A stretch of DNA of 64,000 nucleotides from Phaeotremella fagi (lineage: Eukaryota > Basidiomycota > Tremellomycetes > Tremellales > Phaeotremellaceae): the NCBI GenBank assembly GCA_001599715.1, contig BCHU01000001.1, positions 1,101,634 through 1,165,633 of the forward strand, in the 5' to 3' direction. Positions 1 to 11,472 of this stretch are shown piece after piece. How positions within the stretch are numbered: position 1 is the stretch's first letter; each line of letters opens with the position of its first letter. The translations under genes and the position numbers were made by a program. The notes under the pieces are model-generated. The model ran no database searches. It worked only from the letters and a program-made list of their open reading frames with translations, and had not been told where the DNA came from.

Positions 1-1177
1 CACAAACATCTGGATGACAGGGATGATAAGAACCTCCTATTCTGATGTAAGCTGTCTCGTAGAGTTCCTGTAAACGTTGCGCTAAGATTGGATGGGCTCC
101 AGCGCAGACTGTTTTCCAACAAGGTCAGAAACATAGTATCCTCTTGAAATCAAAGGTCACTTACCATCGGTGACTTGTTTTGCCCAAATGAAATATGCTT
201 GAATCCTACGTATCCCCCACCCGACAGGTGGACTTCGCCTGATTGATTCTAGATTGTGCAGTTTACTATTTAGTTGTTAGTTCAGTGATCGTCATTTTCT
301 GTACCGATGGACTGACTCTGCAAGTTTCACCATTTGAGCCTGTCTGGATTTGTTGGGTGCTGTTCTCAGTTGTTCAGCTTTACGTTGTTGACCCGATAGA
401 TTCGTGTCATCGGTACATTCCTATTCTTGGTTTAGCTATACTCTTCTTCCGTTTACCGAATGACTCACATCAACTATACGAGCGACATCGTATCCAAACG
501 CAGCAGCAATTTCGTCTGAACAATGTTAGTTGAGTGTAGTCACCACATCTCCGATTCAACTAACCTATAGAAGTATGTGTATCCTCGACTGTATCGTGTA
601 ATATAGCAGCCTGTATTATCCTAACATCGTCAACACCCGTGGAAGTAAGGAAATTTGCGACTGCCTAATGATATCGTCAGCCTTAGTCTCCAAATGTTAA
701 GGGTTCAGAATCAAGATTCACAATTGGATGATTGATGCTATTGGAAACTGTTAGCTAAAGCTTCGAACTGCATCCAAAAAGACGTACTATGGAGTTTGGT
801 CAACATCCTTCCGTCTCTGACAAGAATGTTTCTAAAGTTTTCTCCAATCAGTACCCAGCATAAACTAAAATAGGAATGAAAGCCCTCACTCTCGCAGCGA
901 AATCGATCGTTCTCATAAGAATCGCCATATCAGATTCAACCCCATTGCCAGCGTTTCCGTTCCCAAGTCCGTTTCCATTTACATTCCCGATTCTGGATGA
1001 AGAAGGTCGATTCATAGGTGGTGGAGAAGGTGTTAAAGTTTTTGGAGGCGGTGTTGATATGTCTCTATCGTCCAGATAGTGTTGATGGTGATGATGGTGA
1101 TGAGGATCAATATCCCCGTTATGACCGTTAACGATTGGTGATTGACGAGTAACTCTGTTGGTTGCCACCGGTGACAT
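1..1177 (-). CDS. MESH1: MESH1-type (p)ppGpp/NADPH pyrophosphohydrolase, HD domain; 3' end cut by window
   Basis: Eight exons join in frame with GT...AG introns: 890-1177, 788-831, 722-737, 565-664, 469-515, 317-420, 165-265 and 1-108. The product follows animal MESH1/HDDC3 motif by motif: IDFAAR-KH, QRRKD, TPYINHPI, the HD metal site ILHDTVEDT, FGYDVARIVD, ECTDD, and MVKLADKLHNL with the third metal-binding Asp. The family removes the 3' pyrophosphate of (p)ppGpp, and the human enzyme also dephosphorylates NADPH; it has no membrane segment or signal peptide, so it is probably soluble. ATG at 1177 gives a leader of 83 residues that is Gly/Asn/Pro-rich and holds six consecutive His; the internal ATG at 928 (MAILMRTIDF) would match the short animal protein, so the start is uncertain. 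The C terminus runs off at base 1 (last residues HPCHPDVC). Family assignment is firm; substrate is inferred. Confidence 0.9.
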
Positions 1178-1629
1178 GTCGATGTGAGTATTTATCCGAT
1201 CAGATTTATACTGTGTAGATTAACTTCCCTGAGAAGTTTGAAAGGTCTTGTCGAGGGTTCTTTGAAGATTGAAGGTAAAGGTGAGGAGATGTTTACCGAT
1301 TACAAAATTTTTCGCTTGAGAATTGATGGAGACTCCTTTGTCCAGCTGATTAGCTTCCAGTCCTTTTTAAAATTCCCAGCTTCTTGATTCGTGACCTCCT
1401 GGCTGCGATGAGGTGTTGTTGAGTGTGATCAGATAGATGAAGGAGAATATGGTTATCAAATCTTGTTGTTGTCGTTGATGAACGTCGTTATCAAATGCTG
1501 ACTGTGTACCATAATGACGCGCCAATCATTAGTGGCCAATTTGCAACAGGTGGCAAAGTATACAACACTTGAAGAGTAAAGTACAGTGATATGGAAATGC
1601 AAAGAATGTTACAGTGATGCTATCTACAT
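1178..1629. other. intergenic, MESH1 promoter side
   Basis: Lies between the 3' end of the DUF6534 gene and the start of MESH1, both on the minus strand. Only a 67-codon plus-strand frame with no family resemblance is present; I see no convincing gene. Confidence 0.5.
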
Positions 1630-3488
1630 TCACGGAAAGGAATCTTTATAAAGAGTCTTCTTCCCAATTCCAAGATGATCACGATCATCCTTGTCGTCAA
1701 GTTCAGTCAAAGCGTCCAGAAACGACAATCCACCTCCACTTGAACTGATCTGATCACTCGGTCGTCGAATCTTAACATTCAAAGGTGTATCAGAAGTCGA
1801 CGTCGAATTTCCCACCATACAATGAGAACATTTTGATCCAACTTGATGAGATGGTGTAATAGATTTTGAATGGGAATTCGATTCCAGTTCAATCACACCA
1901 CCGGGAATTTTTTCTCGGTCGTAGTAATTTTTATTGGCTATTCTCGGTCTTATGAGTAGTGAGATTACTGTTAGCGAATAGAATTTATCGATGATTAGTG
2001 TTTCGATTATGAACCAGTCTTTTACACTGTATGTAATGTTCATTCAATATGAGTGTTCATTCAATATGTTGTACCGTATCGGATATATAGAGTGCACTTA
2101 CGACTGAGGTGAGAAGAATATCACCAATTGAGCGATCTGAGTTGTCGTTGCCAACAGTCCGTTTTGAATGATTACGGATTGTAAAACCGTGAGAACTTTA
2201 TTGGAAGCTCCAAAGCCAGACTATCAAGCAGCTCATCAATGTTACAGTTCATGAAACAGGTGAGTCAACGTACGCGAGCATGCCTTAATTCTATGGTAAA
2301 GACCGTGGTGATACCTAAATCTAGCAGCTGTGTGTAGGATCATCAGATCCATCTCATTGCTACAAATGCAGATGGATAACTTACCACCGCTGACGCCAGT
2401 GAGATCTCACATAGAATGTTGAAAACTTTGGCAGCGTGTGTACTGTCGTTGGAGACATCGGAACTACAGTGTACGCTATCAGTATCGTCATACTCACACA
2501 GTAAGAACGATTGTCAACCTACTAAAATTCAACTTGCTAAGAACAAGCAAAATACACATCAGAACACGTTTTCCAGAAAGGAACCAAACTTACCGACAAC
2601 GAAGACGAACCAGCAATACTAGTAACAGCCGTGACGAACAGTGACCCAACCAAGATAAACGTAGCGATCCAACCCAAAACTCTGGCCCGAGGTCCATAAG
2701 TAACTCTCATAGCTTTGGAGAATTGTATAACTCGATAAGTTAGGAATGCTTGACAATAAGTTGAAATGATATATGTCAAGATAGTCCCTGGAACATCTTC
2801 ACTTCTGGCGTGGATGGTATTTGCCTGTGTTTCGTTTTGAATTCAGTCGGATATATCTACTGGGATTTAGGAAATGGTCTTTGGGACTTACATAAGTTAG
2901 ATCTCCTACGTGTAGGGTGACTAATTTAACTGTACGACTGCATTGGAGAACCGTTGTAGCCCAATTGAGACCGAGTAGCACCTAATATTGAATATGAGTA
3001 GTTGTCGTTAAGTATGCTATACAGAAGATCATTACACACCAGTACCTAACATAGGCATCAGTTTATACAGTACATTTCAAACATATGTGAACTCACAAAG
3101 ATTTTATTGGATTTTGGATCATTAGGGAATGATAGCCAATACATTGCCGTCTAATTCCAAATACATCATCAGAACCTCAAATCCTTTCTCTGAATCTGAA
3201 TCTGAATTCCAGCCAAGGCCAATACTCACAGCAAGCTACAATCACGGAGTTAGCTCGATTCAATCATTACTGTACATCAGACAATATAAGTCTCACCGTT
3301 ATTATACCAAGAACAAAAGTACTTAACAAAGTACCACAAACTATTGGTCCATACTAATAGAGAGATCTTCGTTAAAACTGAGAACGCAATTGTTCCGAGA
3401 AATTTCTACTCACACCAGCGAAGTAAACAGAAGGGTCAATCAAGGTATCACGACCATCCAATGATTGATATTGATCCGTTGCCATCAT
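1630..3488 (-). CDS. DUF6534-family multi-pass membrane protein
   Basis: Not a long single frame but a chain of exons. Start ATG is at 3488; good exons are 3414-3488, 3297-3353, 3230-3235 (6 nt), 3097-3150, 2892-2981 and 2594-2824, all phase-consistent. They give YGPIVCGTLLSTFVLGIIT, then LA, then TAMYWLSFPNDPKSNKIF, VLLGLNWATTV, and ILTYIISTYCQAFLTYRV followed by a hydrophobic stretch WIATFILVGSLFVTAVTS. This is the order of fungal DUF6534 proteins (GPxLxG TM1, Y-x4-FPxD loop, QxFxxYR helix). Later exons contain KVLTVLQSVIIQNGLLATTTQI and DKFYSLTVISLLIRPRI, matching the last two helices. The 3' exon ends with a soluble Ser-rich tail and stop at 1630. Exon borders between about 2140 and 2590 are unresolved. 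The family's function is unknown; it occurs as large basidiomycete families. Confidence 0.75.
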
Positions 3489-3986
3489 ATAGTAAATTGA
3501 GTGACAACAGTGAAATCAAAAATGTTAATGAGGAAAAGATCGACGTCGAAAAAAAAGTCTGAGATAGTGACACTCATCTTAGTCTACGAGTGGGATTGTT
3601 GGGGTAGACAGAATGAATGAATTGATAAGATCGACCAAACAAATTGAAAACGCCATTAACGGTAAAACTGAATTGAACTTTAATCGTTTCAATTGATTTG
3701 CATTGCTGATTCCAGGAAAACTTAACTCAAACACTGTTCTTCTACTTCATCGACGATGCATCTCGCTTAGATTCCTTTCGAGCATCTTGCCTTGTTCCAT
3801 GAATAAATGGTTAAGTTGGTACAGTATGAGGAATGGTTCAATTCACAAGAAGATGAATGTGGCATTCGAATATGCTCCGTAAGATGCAGCAATGTGGAAT
3901 ATCTATTGCTCATCGAATAAATTTAGATCAACACAGTATCCATGCATGTATTTCAATAAATCAGAATCTAAATCATCGTATCCTAC
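3489..3986. other. intergenic, DUF6534 promoter side
   Basis: Between two minus-strand genes. AT-rich. A plus-strand frame at 3344-3562 overlaps the first DUF6534 exon and is a shadow. One TACAGTA word occurs at 3820. Nothing else seen. Confidence 0.5.
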
Positions 3987-4994
3987 TCATAGTCCATCAG
4001 GGATATCTCTAATCCAATCCGAAATATGACTATACAACTGATCCACACTTTTCAATCTAATTTCCTCTTTCTCGGGAGATTTAACAGGGAAAGCATCAAA
4101 AGCATGAGATTGACCGAAAACTTTATACCATTCCACACCACCACTCTTCCAACCTGTTTCAGTGATGCTCCTAAGATCATCTATCTCCTTACTCGATCTA
4201 AACAATTTTTCCGCCATTTCTTCAGCCTCACGGAAGAACATGTCATGTTCACACCCTATCAACAAGATGTTTTTAGGTAAATTCTTTCGATCTTTGAAAA
4301 ATGTCGGACTGATTCGAGGATCCAATTTGTTGTTGTTACGATTAACGTCATCTAGATAAAGTCGTGAAATATCTTTAAACCTTTCACCGACGAAATCGGG
4401 AATAGATCTATCAGGTCGAGTAGATATCTTCATTTCGGCATCTGTCGTAAAATCAACCAAAGGATATAAAGCGATAACACCATTTAATTTCGACTTTAAT
4501 CGTTCATCTTGACAAACCGATAGAACGAGATTACCACCAGCGGAACTACCTGATAAAAAGATCTTGTTCGGATCAACAGGTAAATCTGGATCTTGGATTA
4601 TTGATAGTGATTGAGCGATGATATCTTCGTAGGCAACCGGAAATTTGTTTTGCGGTGTTTTACTGTAATCTAGATTTATCACGATACTATTTGAGTTGTT
4701 TGAGATGAATCTTGATATGGGATCGTCACCTGATGGATTGTTCAGATAGAATCCACCACCGTGAACACGTAGAACTAATGGATACAATTCTTTAGATCGT
4801 AAATCGGGATTGACCTTGGAGGGATAACTTGGAGGAAGGAATATCCGACATGGAAATAAATTAGGTCTGGATTCGTAGGTTTTTATGTAATTCGGTTGGG
4901 TAGTTGGTGATAACCAAGAAGATCTCCTAACGTACAAGACCATATTTACGATATTTCGAAGACAGGCGTATTTTATGTATTCCAACGTTGACAT
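3987..4994 (-). CDS. alpha/beta-hydrolase fold-3 esterase (HSL-like)
   Basis: Intronless, 335 residues. Shows the hormone-sensitive-lipase signature: oxyanion motif HGGGF at residues 78-82, nucleophile elbow GSSAG at 149-153 with Ser151, probable acid Asp251 in GCEHDMF, and His297 in GQSHAFD. Members of this family hydrolyse short-chain esters, lactones or steroid esters; the natural substrate cannot be read from sequence. No clear signal peptide; residues 5-22 are mildly hydrophobic (IKYACLRNIVNMVLYVRR) and could be a weak membrane association helix. Length is normal for fungal members (about 310-350). Start ATG at 4994 is the only sensible one. Isolated from neighbours by about 0.5 kb on both sides. 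Confidence 0.92.
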   Translation of the reverse strand: MSTLEYIKYACLRNIVNMVLYVRRSSWLSPTTQPNYIKTYESRPNLFPCRIFLPPSYPSKVNPDLRSKELYPLVLRVHGGGFYLNNPSGDDPISRFISNNSNSIVINLDYSKTPQNKFPVAYEDIIAQSLSIIQDPDLPVDPNKIFLSGSSAGGNLVLSVCQDERLKSKLNGVIALYPLVDFTTDAEMKISTRPDRSIPDFVGERFKDISRLYLDDVNRNNNKLDPRISPTFFKDRKNLPKNILLIGCEHDMFFREAEEMAEKLFRSSKEIDDLRSITETGWKSGGVEWYKVFGQSHAFDAFPVKSPEKEEIRLKSVDQLYSHISDWIRDIPDGL

Positions 4995-5541
4995 CTCAGT
5001 CGAGTACCGCTTGAGTATTTCTTCGTTGAGGCCTTAATTTTGGTGGGGAGTACCGCTTTTGAGTAGAATGCATTCCCGCGAGTCCTCGCACAGCTCATAT
5101 ACTTCTAGAGGTATCTAAACTTTTTTTGTTCAATGTTTTGAAGGTTGATTGTACATTATCAATCAGCATCTACAATTTCTGATCTCCGAGGAAATAGAAT
5201 CTAAATCCACGCGTTAGGACCAATTTTACTTGAGATTCGATATCGATACACCTTGGCATTGCTAATCAACACTCTTTAAATACGGGCATGTGTGGATGGA
5301 ATTAGGAGATGTCGGTGCGTTCAGTTATCGCCGAGATATGTTAGCATGATCAGATTTGAGAGGGATTTAAGATTGGGCATGGCGAAACAAAAAATAAAAC
5401 AACTTTACAACACTGCCACATGAAGGATGAATGACTGTCTTGCACGATGTGCGCCTATATGCAACAGTTGGATACATATTTTGTTTCAGAGCGGTCTTAT
5501 CCTACATAAATACAGTGTAACGTGTTTACCAAGTCCCAAAC
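4995..5541. other. intergenic, esterase promoter side
   Basis: No frame or motif of note; AT-rich with a T tract near 5122. Contains the presumed promoter of the minus-strand esterase and the terminator side of the HAM1-like gene. Confidence 0.5.
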
Positions 5542-8249
5542 CTAAACATCAAACGCCTCACTTCTCCAACCTTCCTGTCTGGCTTCTCTTCTAGCAGCCT
5601 CTTTACCTTTAGCACTCAATTCGTTGATCTCTTTTTGACCTTTATCAACGGCTTCCTGAGCGCCCTTCTTGGCTTGAGCCGTTGAACCAACAGTCTTGTT
5701 AACGACTGTTGAAGCGACTTCTCTAATCTTTTGTCTTTGGGGGTTAGCGACTCTTGCAGCTGGTTTATCGGGGAATAGCTAGGTCATCAAGTCAGTGGGA
5801 AAGTAACCTAAAACAAGTAAACTGAACTCACATCCTCATCCACACCGATATGGAGTATGTATTCTCCATGACGACCATATTTGACAATACCCTTGGGTCC
5901 AGCTTTGACAGGTCCCATACTTGATCCTGAGAAGATGGAGTCTGAGAAAACGGCTTTGATGAAATTGAGTGGAGTTGGTTTAGCGTTAGTGGCTGCGATA
6001 GCTCTTTGTTGAATTTTGAATAATTCAACATCTGCTTGTTGTAGATACTGAGTTATCTGAGCTTCAAGAGCGGAAGTGAGGTTGCGCTAAGAACAAATGT
6101 CAAATACAAATTCATGGTTCATGAGAAGAAACAACATACCTGGACGAAAGCTCTGAGCAAAGGTTTAGCGAACCAAGTAGCGAACCATTTAGAATTCTTT
6201 GAGATCGAATAATCAAAGCCAGAGATGTGGACGTCAACTTTTTTGACGATGAAGAAAGTCTCTCTATCGTCTTCATCGGCGTTCTCAAGTGTTACATCGA
6301 AATCGATACCGTCGGGACCGAATTGGATCTCAAGTAAACCGGAATCTTCGAATGGCATGAATCCTGTCTTTTTCGATACCCAGAAAGCAATGTTTGAAGC
6401 TGCGAAATGGAGACCTTGAACACGAAGTCTAACCGAGGCGTCGTATTCGGATGCGTCTGATAGACTGTTAATAACAAATCTAATGCGAAGTGTGAATAAT
6501 ACACTTACAAGTAGCATAACCTTGAGTGAATCGAAGATCGTTGTGAGCAACGAATCTGATTGAATCAGGAATGAATGAAGCAGATTCCAATTTGATGTCA
6601 TCGATAACAAGATCGACGTCTTCCGATTTAAATTCAATTCTTGGTACGGGAATCTCTTTAACAAGAGAAACCAATCTTGGCAGAATAACATCAACAAAAT
6701 CTCTGTAAAGACCTTGGCCGTCGATTTTCAAACTTCCCAAACCGATCTGACCAGCTGTTTGTAAAGAATCAGCGAAGTCCTCAATTGACTCGACGAGTTT
6801 ATTGGTAGGTCCATCGTTCTTGATACCGTTGACAAAGGCATCGAGTTGTTTGTGAAGATTCGAAGCGTCAGCTTTCCAAGTTGGGTTACTGGCTATGAGA
6901 GATTGACCGTCGTCGTATAACGAAGATGCCTTTCGATAGGCACGTTGAGAAACAACGTATCCTGGTTGATACAAAAGACGATCGAGGAATTTCTCCAACT
7001 CGTCAAAGTAGATCTTGAGTTTATCATCGTTTTTGACATCCTCAGCAGCCTATAATTGGTCAGTTTATGGTTTACCTCTATAACTCACCTTTTGAGAAGC
7101 CTTGATAACATCATCCAATGACTTGTTGGCAACTCTTTCAACGAAAGTTTTAAGATCCCGACCAGCCTGTTGAACTTTTTCATCGTCATCATTGATTTCA
7201 GTCTTTTCTTTAGTCTCCTCCAAAGCGTCTTCAGCTTTATGAGCGTATTTCTTGAAAAGATCAACCACCGATGTAATAGCTCGCTTATATTGTGGATTAG
7301 ATTGAGCCTGAGTGATAACGTCTTGAAGTCTCTGAACCAATCTATCCTTAATCTCTTGATCCTCAGGTAATTTCTCATCGATGTATTCTTTAACCTCCTC
7401 TAAAGAATCCCAAACTTTCTCACGAGCTTCACCTTGGAGTTTACCACTTGCTACGCCTTTAGCAGTTTTTTTACCTTTCTGTTGAAGTTTATCGAAATCG
7501 ACACCTTGTTGACGTTCCTTCTCGGATGGTCTTGATTTATCAGCGGCATCCTTGGCTGTATCAGCAGCTACCGATGCTGCATCAGCTAAGATGTCTCTGG
7601 AAAGGATGATAAAGTCTGATCCCAATTGACGGAAGTTGTCGTTGGTGACAATGAGTGACGCGATGGTTCTGAAAGATTCAATTGCACGATGAGCGTCTCT
7701 GTTGAGTTCCTTGGTGGACGGGATAGCACCCGATGGACCGTTGACGTCAATGTCAATATCAGCCGTGGAGGCGTTGTACTAAAACTTGAGATCAGAAAAT
7801 GGTTTTGGTATGGGTACCACATGACATACGAATAAATTTTGTAACAAATCATCACCGTTCTTCTCATCACCCCAAGCTTTCAAAGCGTCTAAAACGTTTT
7901 TACCATTTTCCAAAACCCTTTGACCCTCGCTGCCGAGTCTAGCTGTTCTAGAATTTGGTCCACCGGTAGATTTCAAAGTTTCAGAATTTAAGATGAGCTG
8001 GAAGATCTTTGATATTTGCGTTTGGGAACTAGGTTGAATATCAGTATTAGACTACAGTCATATTTGAGGAGTTGGAACTTACGGAAGTTTACCTGCATCT
8101 AATGCACCTAGGGCTTGAGCTACTTGGATTCTTTGATTTTTAGATGGTAGATGAGCGTTGACATCTGATCTTGATGGGATTGAGTTGATGAGACTTGTTG
8201 ATGATGGGCCGTTGACTGAACCAGAGAGAAGAGGTGTACGTTCTGACAT
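5542..8249 (-). CDS. HAM1-like protein (DUF5923/DUF4449 family)
   Basis: Multi-exon gene starting at ATG 8249 (MSERTPLLSG) and ending WRSEAFDV-stop at 5542. The N-terminal half is a long amphipathic helical region: NGDDLLQNLFV, then residues rich in Lys/Glu (DALEETKEKTEINDDDEKV), then FLDRLLYQPGYVVSQRAYR. The C-terminal half is beta-rich (PVPRIEFKSEDVDLVIDDI, LRVQGLHFAASNIAFWV, VDVHISGFDYSISKNSK). This order matches fungal proteins with HAM1_N and HAM1_C domains, proposed to have a lipid-binding BPI/TULIP-like fold; I know of no settled function. The C-terminal tail is Lys/Ala/Glu-rich (EINELSAKGKEAARREARQ). In-frame codons continue upstream to 8330 but MSERTPLLSG is the typical fungal start of this family. 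About 800 residues. Confidence 0.85.
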
Positions 8250-8975
8250 TGTGGATATGGGTTTATCAGTGTGTAGAGAGAGAATGGAATGTAAGTAGTG
8301 GCGAAGAGTAGGAGTAGTGTAACTTGTCACTTAACAAGTACTAAGTTATCCCGTTGTTCTCATGTGTACCTCAACAATCGTCATTCATGCATTCAACTGC
8401 GAATAAACGATCTTCTACAGTTGACATGACGCAATGATGTACAAGAAATCGAAAAAAGGCAGTCATCAAGGGAAGCAAAAAAGTAAGTAGGTAACATGAC
8501 TTGATGCTGAAACCGCGTCATTGGTTAGTCACCGTTCGAGGCAATGAGGCGTGCGAAGATTCCATACAAGTACTTTGGTACTTGTGCTCGCGCGAGTGAA
8601 CAAAGAAAAGCTTTTAGGATTGAATTTATGAGAACCAACTAGCTAGCCCAGAACTATGTTTCAGGATAGCTTAAGATTGAGAAAGGTGGTACTTTGTAAC
8701 AATCTGAACGTGGAAAAACATCGAGCGTGTACAAAATGTTACGCCTTTAATCAAATTTGAAAAGATTTGCAGTCTTTGCTCATCGACTTTCTTCGTTTAG
8801 CTTTCACAATGCAGAGCTAGTATATTGCATGAAAAATCCTGCAAGTATTCATTCTTTTGCATCCTGAATTCCGCTCTACATTATATCTACACCATCCCCC
8901 CGTCCCAGTCCATCTCAAGTCTCGATCTACCCACTCCAAATTTTAGAGATCAACTCCAGAGTCATCCCCAAGGAT
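8250..8975. other. intergenic, HAM1-like promoter side
   Basis: 726 bases upstream of the HAM1-like start and downstream of FTR1. No supported gene on either strand. A CT-rich block near 8880-8950 lies just past the FTR1 stop. Confidence 0.5.
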
Positions 8976-10740
8976 CTAGTGTTCAAGGGTAGCAATAGGT
9001 TGTTCCAAAGTAGGAGCTCTAGCACTGCTTCCAACACCACTTCCACTTCCGACGAAACTCTTCTTCTCCTCCAACGGAGAAACGTTTGACATCTCATGAG
9101 ACTGTTGACGAGCTGAGTTACCGTTGAATCGTCTCTCCATACGTTGATGGTAGGCTTTACTACCTTTACCGAAGAATGTGACTCTGCCTTCCTTCCATCT
9201 TAGATAGATTAGGGTTACGACGATTAGGAGCCAGTAGAAGACGTAGGATAAGATTGTGCCTAGAGATGCGGTGTTGTTCCATCTACAAGGGGAAGAAGAG
9301 GTTAGTTTATCGATTTGCTTTACGTTTTAGGGAGTTACTTACCCGAGGATACTGTTGAATATTTGCCATCCACCGTTGGTCGTGGTACTTCCGGGCTGTA
9401 TAGTTCGTTAGCGAAGATGAACGGAAGAAAAGGGAGAAAGAAGAAGAAAAACAAAGAGACAAAGGTATATTCTCAGGCACTTCGCGCCACACTCACCTCA
9501 GGGTTACCATAAGTGATATGCCAAACATTACCAGCGACTTGGAAACTACCTGGACCATCACCAGTCTCACTAACGTCACCACCAACACCTTGAGAGAATC
9601 TGTAGTATTGGAAGAATCCAACACCTTTTGACATGAGACCTGCACCTATGAGGAAGAGAATCGAGGTTGAGCCGACTAGGAACCAATGAAGAGTGGTTGT
9701 TGATCCTGTTCTGTAAATTATGTAACCTGTTGCCGTTGTCAGTTTGGTCTTTCACAATTGAGTTGTACTCACCAACGACAGCTCCACAGATAAGACCGAC
9801 AATGACAGCAATTGGGATAGCAGTAGCAGATTGATTGAGTGATACCTAGAATATATTAGTAACTACATTAGTCTCTGTACTTTAATGCAAGACGCGACTC
9901 ACACCACCGACAAAGACAACAGCTTCCAAACCTTCACGAATAACAGTGATGAAAGGTAACAGGAACAAAGCCCATTTACCACCTTTACCTTCACGTCGTT
10001 CTTCTTTGTCTTCGCCATCTACAACAAAACCATCTTCACCTAGATGATGAGCTTTAGCTTTGGAACCAGATTCAGCGAAAGCAGCTGCAAGCTTGTATCT
10101 CCACTTGATACGTGCTCTGTCCATTTTCAAGAAGGCCATTCCCATAATGTAAATGATAAGTGCTGCAATAATCGAGAAAACACCCTCCCATAATTGTTCA
10201 GTTTGTGCCCAAAGATCTGTAAGTTTCGTGTAGAACTGGAGATCACGTTAGTGAAGGACTGGATGTCTGAGAATTGTACTCACAACAGCGATGAAAGCTG
10301 CACCGATAGATAGAGCGATAACGAATCCAGTGAGTGTACCAGCCCAAATTTGGATTCTCATTCTTTTAATAATTTTAGCGATTTTCTTTGAATGAGCGTC
10401 ATCGACGTTCTCTGGGGTTGGAGATCTTTGAATACCAGCAGCGATTTGTTCGGGTGTTTGTGTATCTGATTCGAGAAGTGTTGATGATTCTAGATTATGA
10501 ACTGATGGTGCTCTGTCTGAATCTGTTGATGATCGTGATTCGTCTTTGGATATCTTTCCTGAGACCATCAATTGTTCGACGAAGGAGAGTAGAACTGATA
10601 CAATGATGGCTGCCTCTACCGTCTCACCTATGGTTGTGAGGTTAGTGCATCAATTTCAACAACGTAGCTCGGAAGCAAAATTTGACAAACAACTTACGGA
10701 AGACGATGAAGAAGATGGGGACAGAGAATAAATCAGGCAT
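8976..10740 (-). CDS. FTR1: high-affinity iron permease
   Basis: Starts MPDLFSVPIFFIVF at 10740; the first intron splits codon R of the first REXXE iron motif (RETVEA). Further exons give a cytosolic loop (MVSGKISKDESRSS to about KKIAKIIKRM), WAGTLTGFVIALSIGAAFI, IIAALIIYIMGMAFLK, and the second REXXE motif in TVIREGLEAVVFVGG. Later helices include AIPIAVIVGLICGAVVGYI and HWFLVGSTSILFLIGAGL, then ILSYVFYWLLIVVTLIYLRWK and a Ser-rich cytosolic tail ending ATLEH at 8976. This is the Ftr1 subunit that imports ferric iron with a multicopper ferroxidase at the plasma membrane; no ferroxidase lies in this window. Divergent from HAPX, whose product controls iron genes, across an 834-base promoter with GATA-type iron elements. 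Confident. Confidence 0.97.
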
Positions 10741-10913
10741 GGTGATTTACAGTGAGTGATAAGTGCTCAACTGAGATATATGTATAAAGAGTATATATAA
10801 TCAGAATAACACTTTTATCTAAATAACGATCAAATTAAAGAGAGATGAAGAAAAGGGGGGAAAGAGAGAATGGGCGTTTGAATTAAAAATGGCTCTAAGT
10901 TTATATTAATGCT

Positions 10914-10922
10914 ATCAGATAA
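10914..10922 (+). promoter_or_regulatory. GATA-type iron-responsive element ATCAGATAA
   Basis: Exact match to ATCWGATAA, 173 bases upstream of the FTR1 start and in its promoter. Confidence 0.6.
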
Positions 10923-11044
10923 GTCGGACGAAAACGTGAAAGTAAAGGTGCGCCTTTTTTTTTACAGAGTAGTAGTTAAACTAAAACTTGCACCAGGAAC
11001 ATATTGGATACTACCTAGTAAACGAGTGAAAAGTGACTTGTACT

Positions 11045-11055
11045 TTATCTGATAA
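11045..11055. promoter_or_regulatory. palindromic GATA element TTATCTGATAA
   Basis: TTATCTGATAA reads as ATCTGATAA on the plus strand (11047-11055) and ATCAGATAA on the minus strand (11045-11053), so both strands match ATCWGATAA. Confidence 0.65.
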
Positions 11056-11138
11056 ACACCTTGGACGAGGTAGGAAACCTGAGGAAATTTCAATTTTTAT
11101 TTGAAAAAACAAATTTATCCTTAAAATCGGCCGGGGCG

Positions 11139-11147
11139 TTATCTGAT
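11139..11147 (-). promoter_or_regulatory. GATA-type iron-responsive element ATCAGATAA
   Basis: Plus strand TTATCTGAT, which is ATCAGATAA on the minus strand; exact match to ATCWGATAA in the middle of the divergent promoter. Confidence 0.6.
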
Positions 11148-11463
11148 ATGAATTTATCGGCGTTATAGGTGGACTTCGGCCGGATGCATATGTGGCACAT
11201 ATGAAATTCAGGCGTGAGAAGAGAGGATCCAAGCTGTGTGCGAATCCTAAGTAACCTTTGAATTTCCTAATCAGATTAGACATGAGAATTTTACTTGACT
11301 GACATGAAAACGTTAGTTCTCAGGATATCGGCCGATTAGTAGTGGCTTGGCTAGTCGCAGCAAGGCAGCAAGGCAACAGGGTAACGGAGCAGCAGAGCAG
11401 CAGCGCTGCTTCTTTCCCCTCTGCTCAACCATCCGATTCTCCGAAATATCCCGCTTATTTCTA

Positions 11464-11472
11464 ATCAGATAA
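11464..11472 (+). promoter_or_regulatory. GATA-type iron-responsive element ATCAGATAA
   Basis: Exact ATCWGATAA match about 100 bases upstream of the first possible HAPX ATG. Confidence 0.6.

Noticed and set aside
243..533. 96-codon plus-strand hydrophobic frame
   Set aside because: Antisense to MESH1 exons 5-7, which match a known family.
3344..3562. 72-codon plus-strand frame with a protein-like tail
   Set aside because: It is antisense to the first exon of the DUF6534 gene, whose start and splice phases fit the family.
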